From contig CAAFWO010000040.1 of the NCBI GenBank assembly GCA_900766735.1, positions 1-64,000 on the forward strand: a DNA stretch of 64,000 nucleotides, in the 5' to 3' direction. This document shows positions 18,826 through 27,103 of the stretch, one piece after another. Source of the stretch: Clostridia bacterium. GTDB taxonomy: Bacteria; Bacillota; Clostridia; CAKSNL01; HGM11501. The first letter of the stretch is position 1; every line of letters starts with the position of its first letter. The notes beneath the pieces were generated by a model. The model did no database searches, was not told the origin of the DNA, and saw only the letters and a program-made list of their open reading frames with translations. Both the position numbers and the translations under genes were made by a program.

Positions 18826-18993
18826 AATGGTCAAGGGTACAAGGATAACAACGGAAATATATGGAAAAAAGATCAGCTTCATAAAGATCATTGGGATATA
18901 ACCGACAGGCATGGCAATAAGATTAGAGAGGTGGATTTTAACGGAAATGAAATTTGGCCAAATGGACCTAAAAACAAAAATAAGTTGCCGTAA
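18826..18993 (+). pseudogene. Orphan polymorphic-toxin C-terminal tail
   Basis: An open frame after an in-frame TAG encodes about 55 residues with no start codon. It contains GQGYKDNNGNIWKK, KDHWDITDRHGNKIREVDF and ends IWPNGPKNKNKLP. This pattern is typical of the extreme C-termini of RHS or other polymorphic toxins. The remainder of the toxin and its RHS carrier are missing. It sits 26 bases before an intact unknown gene, the usual toxin-immunity layout. I read it as a displaced toxin tip; the toxin family is not named with confidence. Confidence 0.6.
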
Positions 18994-19019
18994 CTTATAT
19001 ATGAAAGCGGGTGAATAAG

Positions 19020-19580
19020 ATGAGGGTTGTTGATGGTCCGAAGTTGGAGAGAATAAAGGCAAATAACGGTTTTTTTGATTTTGATAAATTAGAATCTGAT
19101 TACGGTTTGAAGAGCAGGATAGAATTTGATAATTCGAAAAAAAGCGTGACATATTCGGACATACAATTCGGAGTAAGCGCAATAGAGGTTGATGAAAGAG
19201 CAAAATGCCTTAAATACATAGTGAAAGAACTGCTTGCACTATTTGGATGCAATGGGGTTATTTCAAGGTATAATGAAAAATGGGTTTTAAACCGGCTTAA
19301 ATCTAAATCGTTATATGATTGTTTTAAAAAACAAAGGCTCTCAATTTGTTTCGACGGAGGAATTTTGATTCCGGATGACTATGTGGCAATGTTGATTATT
19401 GATTCAATTTTAAAATATAATTGCTTTGCTTTATTCATACTCGAAAATTGCGTTTTGGCTCCGACCGATCACATGGATATATTCATATGGTATACTGATG
19501 AAAGTAAACAAAAAAAGATTAATGATATTATTTGTGACCTTAATCGAGATGATCTGATAGTCGTTACTGAACAAAAATAA
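19020..19580 (+). CDS. Hypothetical protein, candidate immunity protein
   Basis: A 186-residue soluble protein of no family I recognise. It lies directly after the orphan toxin tail, the position where cognate immunity genes sit. I use the ATG at 19020 because GGGTG at 19009-19013 is well spaced for it; a GTG at 19011 is an alternative. Base composition is clearly more AT-rich than the V-ATPase genes. Function is inferred from context only. Confidence 0.55.
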   Translation: MRVVDGPKLERIKANNGFFDFDKLESDYGLKSRIEFDNSKKSVTYSDIQFGVSAIEVDERAKCLKYIVKELLALFGCNGVISRYNEKWVLNRLKSKSLYDCFKKQRLSICFDGGILIPDDYVAMLIIDSILKYNCFALFILENCVLAPTDHMDIFIWYTDESKQKKINDIICDLNRDDLIVVTEQK

Positions 19581-19615
19581 TATTATAAAGGGGCTGATAG
19601 GGTGGCGGTGATTAA

Positions 19616-20122
19616 TTGCATAAAAGATATTTTATTTCAAAATATAATCCAATGTTGTGGTCTAAAGAAGGGATATACCTTGGAGACGAATGGACAAGCA
19701 TAGGGGATTTAAGGAAAACAGGGAAATCGCTTATCAACGATCAAGAATATTTGGGCGTTGAACAAAGGTATATAGATTGTGTTTTGTATTTAATGAACAA
19801 AAGTAATATAGATTTTTTATATATTGCTGATTTGGCAATGTCTGGTATATCAGATGATGTGCGAATACATAATTTATATGATCATAACACAATGAATTTT
19901 TACAATAAAATCGCTGAAGGAATGAGGGTGGATTCGGGTAACATTAAATATGTAATGAGGCTCATGTTGCGTTGTAATATTGATTGCCGCTTGTATTCAC
20001 GCAAAAAGCATTTCATTGTAATTGTATCAGACGAAATGTATATGCATGTTATATGCGCACGGTTGTTTGACACAGATATAAAAAAGGTTGAAAGCCTGGG
20101 ACTATTTGTTCTCAATGAGTAA
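19616..20122 (+). CDS. Immunity-like protein, paralogue 1
   Basis: A 168-residue protein starting at a TTG with a GGCGGTG ribosome binding site. It shares a pattern with the next gene. Both begin K(R/K)Y followed by GDEWTSIGD- or NDNWTEISD-like blocks. Both have an aromatic-rich helix ending YLM and the stretch (I/L)AEG...LMLR..I.CRLY.R..HFI. The N-terminal KYNP-W-KEGIYLGDEWTS block is familiar from small proteins next to RHS toxins. I call it a candidate immunity protein; no adjacent toxin remains. Confidence 0.6.
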   Translation: MHKRYFISKYNPMLWSKEGIYLGDEWTSIGDLRKTGKSLINDQEYLGVEQRYIDCVLYLMNKSNIDFLYIADLAMSGISDDVRIHNLYDHNTMNFYNKIAEGMRVDSGNIKYVMRLMLRCNIDCRLYSRKKHFIVIVSDEMYMHVICARLFDTDIKKVESLGLFVLNE

Positions 20123-20128
20123 AGAGAA

Positions 20129-20620
20129 ATGAAAATGAACTATAAGAAGTATATCTTATCCCGCAATGGTTTGGAACATAATGATAATTGGACTGAAATA
20201 AGTGATATCGGAAGAACATTTGGCGGCGAAGTATTGACAGATGAGATCTATAGCAAGGGAGAGGATTGCTATGTGAGAGCTATGGAATATTTGATGGAAG
20301 TCAACGGTATCCATTCATTACGCATAGGCGAACTTAGTAAGTTTGATAATGATTATGAAGAAAAATACAACTCACTTTACAGTGAAAGTATATTATCGTT
20401 AAAAATGAGGCTGGCAGAAGGGTATGAGGTTGACAAAAAGTATATCGGAGATGTGGTAAAATTAATGCTACGCGGCGATATATGGTGCAGGCTGTATGCA
20501 CGTAATGCTCACTTTATTGCTGATGTTGGATACGATTTTTCTATACATATAATATGTAAAAAAATGAAAAAAAGAGAATTCAAAAATATTCAGGCTATTA
20601 TGTCAAAATCCATAAAATGA
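20129..20620 (+). CDS. Immunity-like protein, paralogue 2
   Basis: A 163-residue protein six bases after its paralogue. Shared elements include KKYILSRNG, NWTEISDIGRTFGG, YLMEVNGIHSLRIGEL and MLRGDIWCRLYARNAHFI. The two genes are diverged copies, so they probably protect against related but distinct toxins, or one is an accumulated orphan. The start is ATG at 20129 with a weak AAAGAG site; an ATG two codons later is an alternative. Confidence 0.6.
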   Translation: MKMNYKKYILSRNGLEHNDNWTEISDIGRTFGGEVLTDEIYSKGEDCYVRAMEYLMEVNGIHSLRIGELSKFDNDYEEKYNSLYSESILSLKMRLAEGYEVDKKYIGDVVKLMLRGDIWCRLYARNAHFIADVGYDFSIHIICKKMKKREFKNIQAIMSKSIK

Positions 20621-20663
20621 AACGTGATATTAAATACTAACATTGTCGGGATAAAGGCTTGAA

Positions 20664-21098
20664 ATGAATATGCGTGGGAGAAGGTGGCAAAATAAGATGA
20701 TAGAGAGGCATGAGATGGTTATTAGAGTATTGCCGATCGTTATGCTATGCATAATTTTTTGTGGTTTAATTGTTTGTTCTACGAAATTAAAAAACAAAAA
20801 CACAAATGATATAAAAATTGGTAAAAATATAACTATTGAAATTCTAGATGGAGAAAACGTGAGCGCGGATTATCTTAGAAATATTTTAAAAGGAACAACA
20901 GTTGAATCGAATCCATTTTTTATAATGATGGATGACAAAGATCTTGAAAGGTTAATTGAATATATGGAGGAAAATAAGTATAAAATAGGGGCTGGGACAT
21001 ATACGATTAACCAAGGTTGGAGATTTGATAATGGGGAGTTTGTTACATGGAGTGGGGAAAAAAGAAAAATTTTTGTCTTTGAAAAGGCTATTGGTTAA
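20664..21098 (+). CDS. Small single-pass membrane protein, MltG/YceG-like fragment
   Basis: A 144-residue protein with one membrane helix (VIRVLPIVMLCIIFCGLIVC, about residues 20-39) and an extracytoplasmic tail. The tail holds ITIEILDGENVSADYLRNIL and YKIGAGTYTINQGWRFDNGE. This weakly recalls the small N-terminal/LysM-like part of endolytic transglycosylase MltG (KAGTY motif), without any catalytic domain. AAAGG is eight bases before the ATG. It lies inside the immunity array, so an immunity role is possible. Confidence 0.5.
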   Translation: MNMRGRRWQNKMIERHEMVIRVLPIVMLCIIFCGLIVCSTKLKNKNTNDIKIGKNITIEILDGENVSADYLRNILKGTTVESNPFFIMMDDKDLERLIEYMEENKYKIGAGTYTINQGWRFDNGEFVTWSGEKRKIFVFEKAIG

Positions 21099-21125
21099 TA
21101 AAAATCTAAATCATTCAAATAAAAG

Positions 21126-21796
21126 AGATAACGGAGAGTTATACTATTAATCTTGAACGCTCTATCAAAAAACATATGATGAAATCAGTTTTATCAGTGA
21201 TCGGAGAAGAAAAATGATAAGAAATGTTAAGAAAGCAATTGGTATTATCATTATTTTGTGCAGTATAGTTTTAGCTTATATTATACTCCCTTGGGCAGGA
21301 ATGTTTCTTGAAATGGTTTTGATGCCAAATCCTCAAAAACCACAAATTACATATGGAGAATTTCCTTTTAGGTTAGTGTATGAAATAGATAATAAAACAA
21401 TTGTAGTGGAAGACACATTAATATGTGAATATGATGGGTATGCCGCGGATACAGCAAGCGGAAAATATCGAACGTGGAAATCTCATTTAAGAAGTGGAAA
21501 CGCACATATTACATTGTTTAAGAATGAAAATTTAGAAATTTTTTACACACCTGATGTTAATCAGCACGCGGCTGGAGTGTATATGGGAGACACAGAAATT
21601 TATAGCAGTATAAATGAGGCTTTCCCTAATGCATGGCAAACCTACATTTTTAATGACAGGCAATCAAGCGCATATATAATATCCGCAGATGATATGTGGG
21701 AAAAGTATAAGTTGCGTTTAATCAGTTGGGAAATTGCTCCGCCGATAGAGAATAACTTCAAATAAAAGTTTCCACAAAAAAGATAACGGAGAGTTA
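21126..21796. repeat. Direct repeat AGATAACGGAGAGTTA bracketing one orphan gene
   Basis: The 16-base sequence occurs at 21126-21141 and 21781-21796, on either side of the gene at 21214-21765. In both copies the bases read KDNGEL or RDNGEL in an RHS-like frame. The second copy continues into a longer RHS fragment. It looks like a remnant of homologous RHS coding sequence left when toxin/immunity modules were exchanged. Confidence 0.5.
21214..21765 (+). CDS. Membrane-anchored hypothetical protein, candidate immunity protein
   Basis: A 183-residue protein with an N-terminal membrane helix (AIGIIIILCSIVLAYIILPWAGMF) and a mostly beta ectodomain starting YGEFPFRLVYEIDNKTIVVEDTLICEYDGY. Proteins with this YGEFPFRLVYEI opening are common in Clostridia next to toxin loci, from general familiarity. 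No function is established here. GGAGAAGAAAA gives a good ribosome binding site. An RHS fragment follows, placing it at a module boundary. Confidence 0.5.
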   Translation: MIRNVKKAIGIIIILCSIVLAYIILPWAGMFLEMVLMPNPQKPQITYGEFPFRLVYEIDNKTIVVEDTLICEYDGYAADTASGKYRTWKSHLRSGNAHITLFKNENLEIFYTPDVNQHAAGVYMGDTEIYSSINEAFPNAWQTYIFNDRQSSAYIISADDMWEKYKLRLISWEIAPPIENNFK

Positions 21797-22168
21797 CAAA
21801 TAAGAGAATGCCCTCCGGTGAGGTTTGATGAAAAGCCTCCCCGGAGGCGCAAAAGCACAATTGCAGGGAGCGAGCGCGTCGAGTTCGGTTATGACAGCGC
21901 AGCTCTATTAACAAAAAAGGAAATATCGTCTAAACTCGGAATAGAAGCCATAACGGCGTATGAGTACGCCAAGAACGGAAACCTTAAGAAAAAAGTGGAC
22001 TTTTACGGAATCCACTCAAAGACCGAGACATACACATACACCGCGTTCGGCGAGCTTAAAACTGCCGAGGGGAGGTACACTTGTCAACGGAAGCAATGCC
22101 AGCACATATATGAAATAGTTAGGCTTAAGGGGAGGCACAATACCCAATTTAAAGATATCAAAATTTAG
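21779..22168 (+). pseudogene. RHS/YD-repeat fragment
   Basis: An open frame without a proper start reads KDNGELQIR, then VEFGYDSAALLTKKEIS, and KNGNLKKKVDFYGIHSKTETYTYTAFGELKTAEG. The last part is a standard YD/RHS-repeat segment (YTYTAFGELKTA). Its composition is more GC-rich than the neighbouring immunity genes and resembles the other RHS pieces at 22706 and 24363. It lacks both the start and the core domain of an RHS protein. Confidence 0.65.
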
Positions 22169-22178
22169 CGAAATTTTC

Positions 22179-22310
22179 ATGAATAACTCTTTTACTTATA
22201 GCGGAGCCTATAACTCTCTGTTAAATTATGCATATTTGTATAATCGGAATAGCCCTTGGGCTCAACAGGCTTCCAAAGCTTCGTATGCGAATGCTGCAAT
22301 TAGAAAGTGA
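22179..22310 (+). pseudogene. Short orphan toxin-linker remnant
   Basis: The frame encodes MNNSFTYSGAYNSLLNYAYL followed by YNRNSPWAQQASKASYANAAIRK and a stop. It is open upstream to about 22125 without another start. It lies right after the RHS fragment and eight bases before a membrane protein gene, the place of a toxin tail. Too short to type; it could also be a real 43-residue peptide. Confidence 0.35.
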
Positions 22311-22317
22311 GGGGCAA

Positions 22318-22680
22318 ATGATGTATTATTTATTAAATTATGTTCCCAATATGCTCTATATATTAATTCTTGCTATACCTATAAAGGTAAATCCAGTTTT
22401 GTTTTTTATTATGTACCTATTTGTTCAACCAATATATTTGTTGATTGTTAATGTGCCGTTTGTTTGTAAAAAAACGACATCATATACTAAATGCATTGTA
22501 TGCATGGTTTCAACAATTATATTCAATGCGGTATTGACTATAGCCATTCATAAAATACGGACGGGATATTTTATAGGCGATGTACCGGAGGGATTATATT
22601 ATTTAATGGTAGGGATGCCGATTTTGATTATAGTTATCGGGTTAGGCATAATATGTTGCATAAGAAATAGAATGCTTTGA
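22318..22680 (+). CDS. Four-helix membrane protein, candidate immunity protein
   Basis: A 120-residue protein with four predicted membrane segments (VPNMLYILILAIPI; VLFFIMYLFVQPIYLLIV; CIVCMVSTIIFNAVLTIAI; YYLMVGMPILIIVIGLGII). GAGGGG at 22309-22314 sets the start at ATG 22318; the longer open frame from 22228 has no such site. Small multi-pass proteins after toxin tails are often immunity proteins against membrane-acting toxins. That inference is from position only. Confidence 0.55.
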   Translation: MMYYLLNYVPNMLYILILAIPIKVNPVLFFIMYLFVQPIYLLIVNVPFVCKKTTSYTKCIVCMVSTIIFNAVLTIAIHKIRTGYFIGDVPEGLYYLMVGMPILIIVIGLGIICCIRNRML

Positions 22681-22705
22681 TGCTGTAACCAATCAGAAAT
22701 ATTCT

Positions 22706-23752
22706 TTGTTAAATATCGTCGGCGAAAGCGTTGACGGGGTGAACTATACATACTCAAGAGGGACGGACCTTTTGGGCTACACCTCAAGCCTTGGTGAAAC
22801 GGTGTATTACCGCACGAACGTTCATGGGGACGTTAAGGAGCTTGTCAACGTTTTCGGGGAGAGTCTGGAGCGCTATGACTACAACGCATACGGTGCGGAG
22901 AATGAGGATTACAACCCTTTCCGCCGTATGTTTGGGAAAAAGAACGTGCATAATCCTTTCCGCTATACGGGAGAATATACCGACTCCGAAACGGGACTTG
23001 TGTACCTTCGTAACCGAATGTACGACCCGGAAACGGGACGTTTCATAAGCGAGGACACACACTGGAACATTGACAACTGTATATACGGCGATGCCATAGA
23101 CGGCAACAGACCGACAACGCCTGACATCGGGGCAATTATCCAATCAAACAATCTATATGTATACTGCATGGGCAATCCTATCATGTATGTTGACTATGAG
23201 GGAGAGTTTGTAATTTCCACAGCCTTAATCGTTGGAATTTCCATTGGAGCGTTGATAGGAGCTGGAATAGGCGCTTATGTTGGCTATCAAGTAGCGGAAA
23301 AAGTCGGAGTAGAGGAACCTGAACGATGGAAATTTGTTGTTGGATATGGGTTGGGAGGAGCATTAATTGGCGGTACTATTGGCGGGGTGATTGGATATGG
23401 CATACATGCCGCAATAGGAGTAGCAGCTGGAAGTAGCGCAACGGCTGTATCAATCCAAAATGCAATATCTAATGTTGATGCATCAAGAATTAATCACATA
23501 TTAAATGGGTCTAAAGGAAACGATCATATGTGGGAAAAGCTTATGAATAAGGTTGATTGGAACGGCGTTAGATATTATATACAGGAGACAATGAAAACAG
23601 GTGAAACGATTTTGAAGAATAAATATGTAAACAACGATGTAACTACTATGGTCTATGAAACGGTACAAGAATATAACGGTGTAACTGTTAAGGTTATTTA
23701 TAATGTTATACATGGGATTGTCAATATAACCGATGCTTATGTGGTTTCATAA
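22706..23752 (+). pseudogene. 5'-truncated RHS tip with complete toxin tail
   Basis: The frame carries the RHS repeat-associated core (YYRTNVHGDVKELVN, then NPFRYTGEYTDSETGLVYLRNRMYDPETGRF). A glycine-rich hydrophobic linker (about residues 170-245) follows. Next comes an 80-90-residue toxin tail containing INHILNGSKGNDHMWEKL, VRYYIQETMKTGET and a terminal beta segment. The tail resembles the type 35 polymorphic toxin (BECR nuclease-like) pattern; I hold that loosely. There is no start codon with a ribosome binding site and no secretion or RHS shell part. The tip alone is probably not made, though it could be recombined onto a full RHS gene. Confidence 0.65.
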
Positions 23753-23829
23753 AAACGGAGGTGGCATGATAATTAACAGAGTAAGCATTTAATTATATTG
23801 AGGATAAAGAACTATGGGAGGGAGTTACA

Positions 23830-24351
23830 ATGACTGATGTAAATAAAAACATCGAAAAGATCAGGCAAATCAAAAGTGAAAAAAAGCGGAACAGGGAGGC
23901 AATTTCATTTCTGTGTGACATTGTTGCAAGTCAAAATGACGATGAGCTTAAGAAAAGCTACGAGAATATAATTTATTTTAATATCGACATGTTCCTCGAA
24001 GCATTGGCAAGAAAGAATAAGGCTGATACAACTGAAATGGTGTTTTCAATGCTTGCACAGGAATTACTTAATGAATACACTAATTGGCTGTTTTGGAAGA
24101 GAAAAGAGTTAAATGCTGACAACATAGATGTCTGCATGTCCGTTGCACAGACGGTTTTTTATCTGTCATTTAAATACCGGGAAGTTGTAGATGTAATGGA
24201 GTATGTATTAAAATCTCCTAATATAACACTGCGGCAAAGGCAGTCGGCATACGATTATCTTTGCTCGGACAATCCGGAAATTACGGGGTATCTCGGTGAA
24301 GAAAAAATTGAAAAATATAAAAAAGAGCGCCTTAAGTATGCCGGAAATTAA
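23830..24351 (+). CDS. Helical hypothetical protein, candidate immunity to the RHS tip toxin
   Basis: A 173-residue, mostly helical soluble protein (MTDVNKNIEKIRQIKSEKKRNREAI...). A strong GGGAGGGAG ribosome binding site precedes it, 77 bases after the RHS tip stop. This position and its own good translation signals make it the natural immunity partner of the toxin tail upstream. I recognise no named immunity family. Confidence 0.55.
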   Translation: MTDVNKNIEKIRQIKSEKKRNREAISFLCDIVASQNDDELKKSYENIIYFNIDMFLEALARKNKADTTEMVFSMLAQELLNEYTNWLFWKRKELNADNIDVCMSVAQTVFYLSFKYREVVDVMEYVLKSPNITLRQRQSAYDYLCSDNPEITGYLGEEKIEKYKKERLKYAGN

Positions 24352-24362
24352 AAAGGCCGACG

Positions 24363-24560
24363 AACGGCTCGGTAACGTATTCGTACAACGCGGACGGGAC
24401 GGTGAAACAGTCGATCCGCACCAAACAGGGCAAAATCGTATACAGTGAGCGCTACGAGTACGACAAAAACGGCAACCGCGTGTTTTCCGAGGAAAACGGT
24501 GAGATCAGAGACTACTGGTACGATGAGAACAACCGCCTTAAGAAAAAAACACCGCGATAG
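24363..24560 (+). pseudogene. RHS/YD-repeat remnant
   Basis: An uninterrupted frame without a start reads NGSVTYSYNADGTVKQSIR, YSERYEYDKNGNRVFSEENGE and DYWYDENNRLKKKTPR, then TAG. These are YD repeats. The stop lies inside the terminator hairpin shared with the convergent recombinase gene. It marks the right end of the RHS debris. Confidence 0.65.
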
Positions 24561-24570
24561 CGGTGTTTTT
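24545..24570. terminator. Bidirectional terminator between RHS remnant and recombinase
   Basis: AAAAACACCGC (24545-24555) pairs perfectly with GCGGTGTTTTT (24560-24570) around GATA. The A and T tracts let it work for both converging genes. Confidence 0.8.
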
Positions 24571-24575
24571 CTGTA

Positions 24576-25619
24576 CTATTTTTCCGGAATCTCGCGGCTT
24601 CGCATGATCTCTTTTTTTGCTTTTGAGCTATACTGAGCATAGAATTTATGCGTGACCTCGATATTTTTATGCCCCATGAGCTCGGCAACCATTTTAATGT
24701 CCACGCCTTCCTCCAGGAGGGTGCACGCAAACGTTCTCCTAAGCGCGTGAGGACGTGTTTTATCCTTATTTGTGATTCCGGCGGCAAGGCAATATGTTTT
24801 AAGATTATGCTCAACGCTTGAAATCGTGAGCCTGTCGCCGTTTCGTGAAACGAATAGGGCAGAGGTGTTATAATTTTGCTCTTTTCGCCATTCGAGATAC
24901 TCCAAAAGCTCATTTTCGACCTGAACCGGCATAAAAATCTCGTCCTCATTTCCGCCTTTTCGGGTGACTGTGAACGACGATGTTTCAAAATCAATGTCCG
25001 AAACGTCAAGATTTACCAGCTCAGAAACACGAACACCTGTTCCTAAATAGGTGAGATAGAGCGCAACATCGCGCTTTTTGCGGTTCAGATATTCTGTCAG
25101 AAGGCGACCCTTAAAGTATTTTTCGCCGTTTAGTATCACATCCATAAGCCGCATAGTCTCCTGGAGAGTGAGAGGCTTTTTGATCTTCTGAACAAGCTTA
25201 TTCATATCAACTTTAAGTGTGATATTCTGCGAAATTTTGTCAGTCTTATAAAGATATGAAAAGAGACTCCTGAGTGACGACATTTTGCGGTTGATGCCGA
25301 AAGAGGAATTTCTGTGCGTGCGGCTGTAGGGCTGGCCGTCAGCGTCCGTATATGTCAGCGTGTATTGCTTTAAGTATGATTTATATTCCAACAGATCGTC
25401 AACGCTGATTTGCTCCATATCGTTTTCGGAAAATTCTTCAAGAGAGTCGTATGGGAATTTTTTTGTCACGAGCAGGAAGCTTAAAAATATTTTAATGTCT
25501 AAAGCAAAGGCGAGCTGAGTGTTGACGGATTCACCGTCATAATAATAGTCGATAAACCTGAAAACAAAGTCAGGCAGTTCCGACAGATAATTTCTCAGTG
25601 TATTTTGCTTATCAGCCAT
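24576..25619 (-). CDS. Tyrosine recombinase (XerC/D-like integrase)
   Basis: A 347-residue site-specific recombinase. An N-terminal SAM-like core-binding domain (residues 1-150) precedes the catalytic domain. The active-site set is visible: Arg in GTGVRVSEL, Lys in TVTRKGG, HALRR (His-x-x-Arg), His in MGHKN, and Tyr in KFYAQY. RBS GGAGG is correctly placed before the ATG. It borders the RHS island and faces it. It may be a chromosomal Xer-type enzyme or the agent that moves the island; the sequence does not decide. Confidence 0.9.
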   Translation of the reverse strand: MADKQNTLRNYLSELPDFVFRFIDYYYDGESVNTQLAFALDIKIFLSFLLVTKKFPYDSLEEFSENDMEQISVDDLLEYKSYLKQYTLTYTDADGQPYSRTHRNSSFGINRKMSSLRSLFSYLYKTDKISQNITLKVDMNKLVQKIKKPLTLQETMRLMDVILNGEKYFKGRLLTEYLNRKKRDVALYLTYLGTGVRVSELVNLDVSDIDFETSSFTVTRKGGNEDEIFMPVQVENELLEYLEWRKEQNYNTSALFVSRNGDRLTISSVEHNLKTYCLAAGITNKDKTRPHALRRTFACTLLEEGVDIKMVAELMGHKNIEVTHKFYAQYSSKAKKEIMRSREIPEK

Positions 25620-25653
25620 AATATCCTCCGTACATTCAAAACGGGTGTTCCAA

Positions 25654-25679
25654 TTCAGATAAATAGTTATTTATCTGAA
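25654..25679. promoter_or_regulatory. Perfect 26-bp palindrome upstream of the recombinase
   Basis: Two 12-base arms (TTCAGATAAATA and its exact complement) are separated by GT, 35 bases before the recombinase start. It may be an operator for autoregulation or a recombinase binding site. It is not followed by a T-run in either direction that would make it a clear terminator. Confidence 0.6.
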
Positions 25680-25718
25680 AATAATCACATTAAACCCCGT
25701 ATATTCCCCGGTTTGTTT

Positions 25719-27103
25719 TTAAATTTCCAAAGTAAGCTCTTTGTCTTTTTTTAGTGTGTAGTCTTTACCGTTAATGCTTAAAGTGCCGCTGCCTTTCGTC
25801 GCGGTAACAGAAAGCGAGTTCCCGTCAAGCTTAATTTTAACTTCTCCGCCCATGATCGGAACACTTCCTTCGATAAATCCGAATCCGCCAAGATGCGGCT
25901 TTACGCTGAAGGTTTCAAACCCCGGACTTGTCGGATAAACACCCATGAAAAATCTTCCCAGAAGATATATCGGCGCTGCTCCCCACGCGTGGCAGAGCGA
26001 TTTATCGTATTTCTTTCCGTACATCGCATAATGCTCATCACCGGTAAGCGACGGGTCGAATTCCTCCCAGACTGTGGTCGCGCCTAGGTCGAACATTCCC
26101 TTCCAGTATGTTCTGATCTTATTTTCGATAAAATCAAATTCCGAGAGCTTGCCCATCACCTCGAGCTCGTAACCCTCAAAATACGGGGTTGTGATCTTTT
26201 CTATCTCGTCGTTAAACAAAACATTTTTACAGATGCTCTCCGCCTGCTCCTTTGACGCGATGTCATAAAGAATCGCGAAAATATTCGCGTGGCGCGTCAC
26301 ATTTCGTTTGCCGGACTCATAATTGTCGATATAGGCGCCCCTCTCTCCGTCCCAGAAAAATGCATTAACTTTTTCCTTGAGGATTTGGGCTTCTTTTTCG
26401 AATTTAGATTTGTCATCGCCGACAATTTCGGACAACTTTGCCATTGAGTTATTTGCCGCTATGTATAGCATCTGCTCAGCGCTGATGCAGGATTCGCCGG
26501 ATTTATCGATATTTGCCCAGTCGATGAATATCCAGTCGCCCGGAACGCATTTTATAAAGCCTTCTCCGTTCACGCGTTTCCGGCAGAAATCCAGAAGCGA
26601 CACAGCTTTCGGATATATGAATCTTATAAATTCATCGTCCTTATAAAACAGATAGTACTCATAGAGCCCGATTATCCAGAAAAGACTGTAATCGGCGATA
26701 GTGTTTATGTGTTCATAAACCGGTTCTTCCCCACGCAATGCAATTGTACTGCGCCTTATTATCTCCTTATCAAAGAAAAGGTAGTTGTTGAATTTATACG
26801 CCTGGTACGCGTCGCCGCCCCAAAGCCAGCGGTCACGCTTAACAGCCTCTAACTGCACCTCGCGTGAGGTGAGCAAAAGCGTGTATGCGCACATATCCCA
26901 AATCTTATTAACATCGTCCGAGTCCGAGTGAAACGAGCCCTTATATTCAAGCGGAAGGTACTCAAAATCGGCCGAAACTTTTAAATCCGAATGCGAGCCC
27001 GGAATGAAGATATAGCGAAAAGCGCGCGGACGCAGTCTATAGCTCGTTTTCCCTGAAATATCTCATAATCGCCGTAGTTCCACATCCAGTACGCTTTTGT
27101 CAC
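25719..27103 (-). pseudogene. GH78-type alpha-L-rhamnosidase gene with internal deletion
   Basis: GGAGGG and a GTG (complement of 27101-27103) begin a frame reading TKAYWMWNYGDYEI, the usual opening of this GH78 subgroup. Near 27045-27060 the frame breaks. It resumes one frame over as SGKTSYRLRPRAFRYIFIPG and runs on through WLWGGDAYQAYKFNNYLFF and the (alpha/alpha)6 barrel to the C-terminal beta domain. Roughly the first third of a normal enzyme is missing, so deletion is more likely than one frameshift. The C-terminal ATG (26894) lacks a good ribosome binding site. It would have released L-rhamnose from plant polysaccharides. Confidence 0.75.

Noticed and set aside
18700..25700. Prophage
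   Set aside because: Only a tyrosine recombinase is phage-like; no capsid, terminase, portal, tail or lysis genes are visible.
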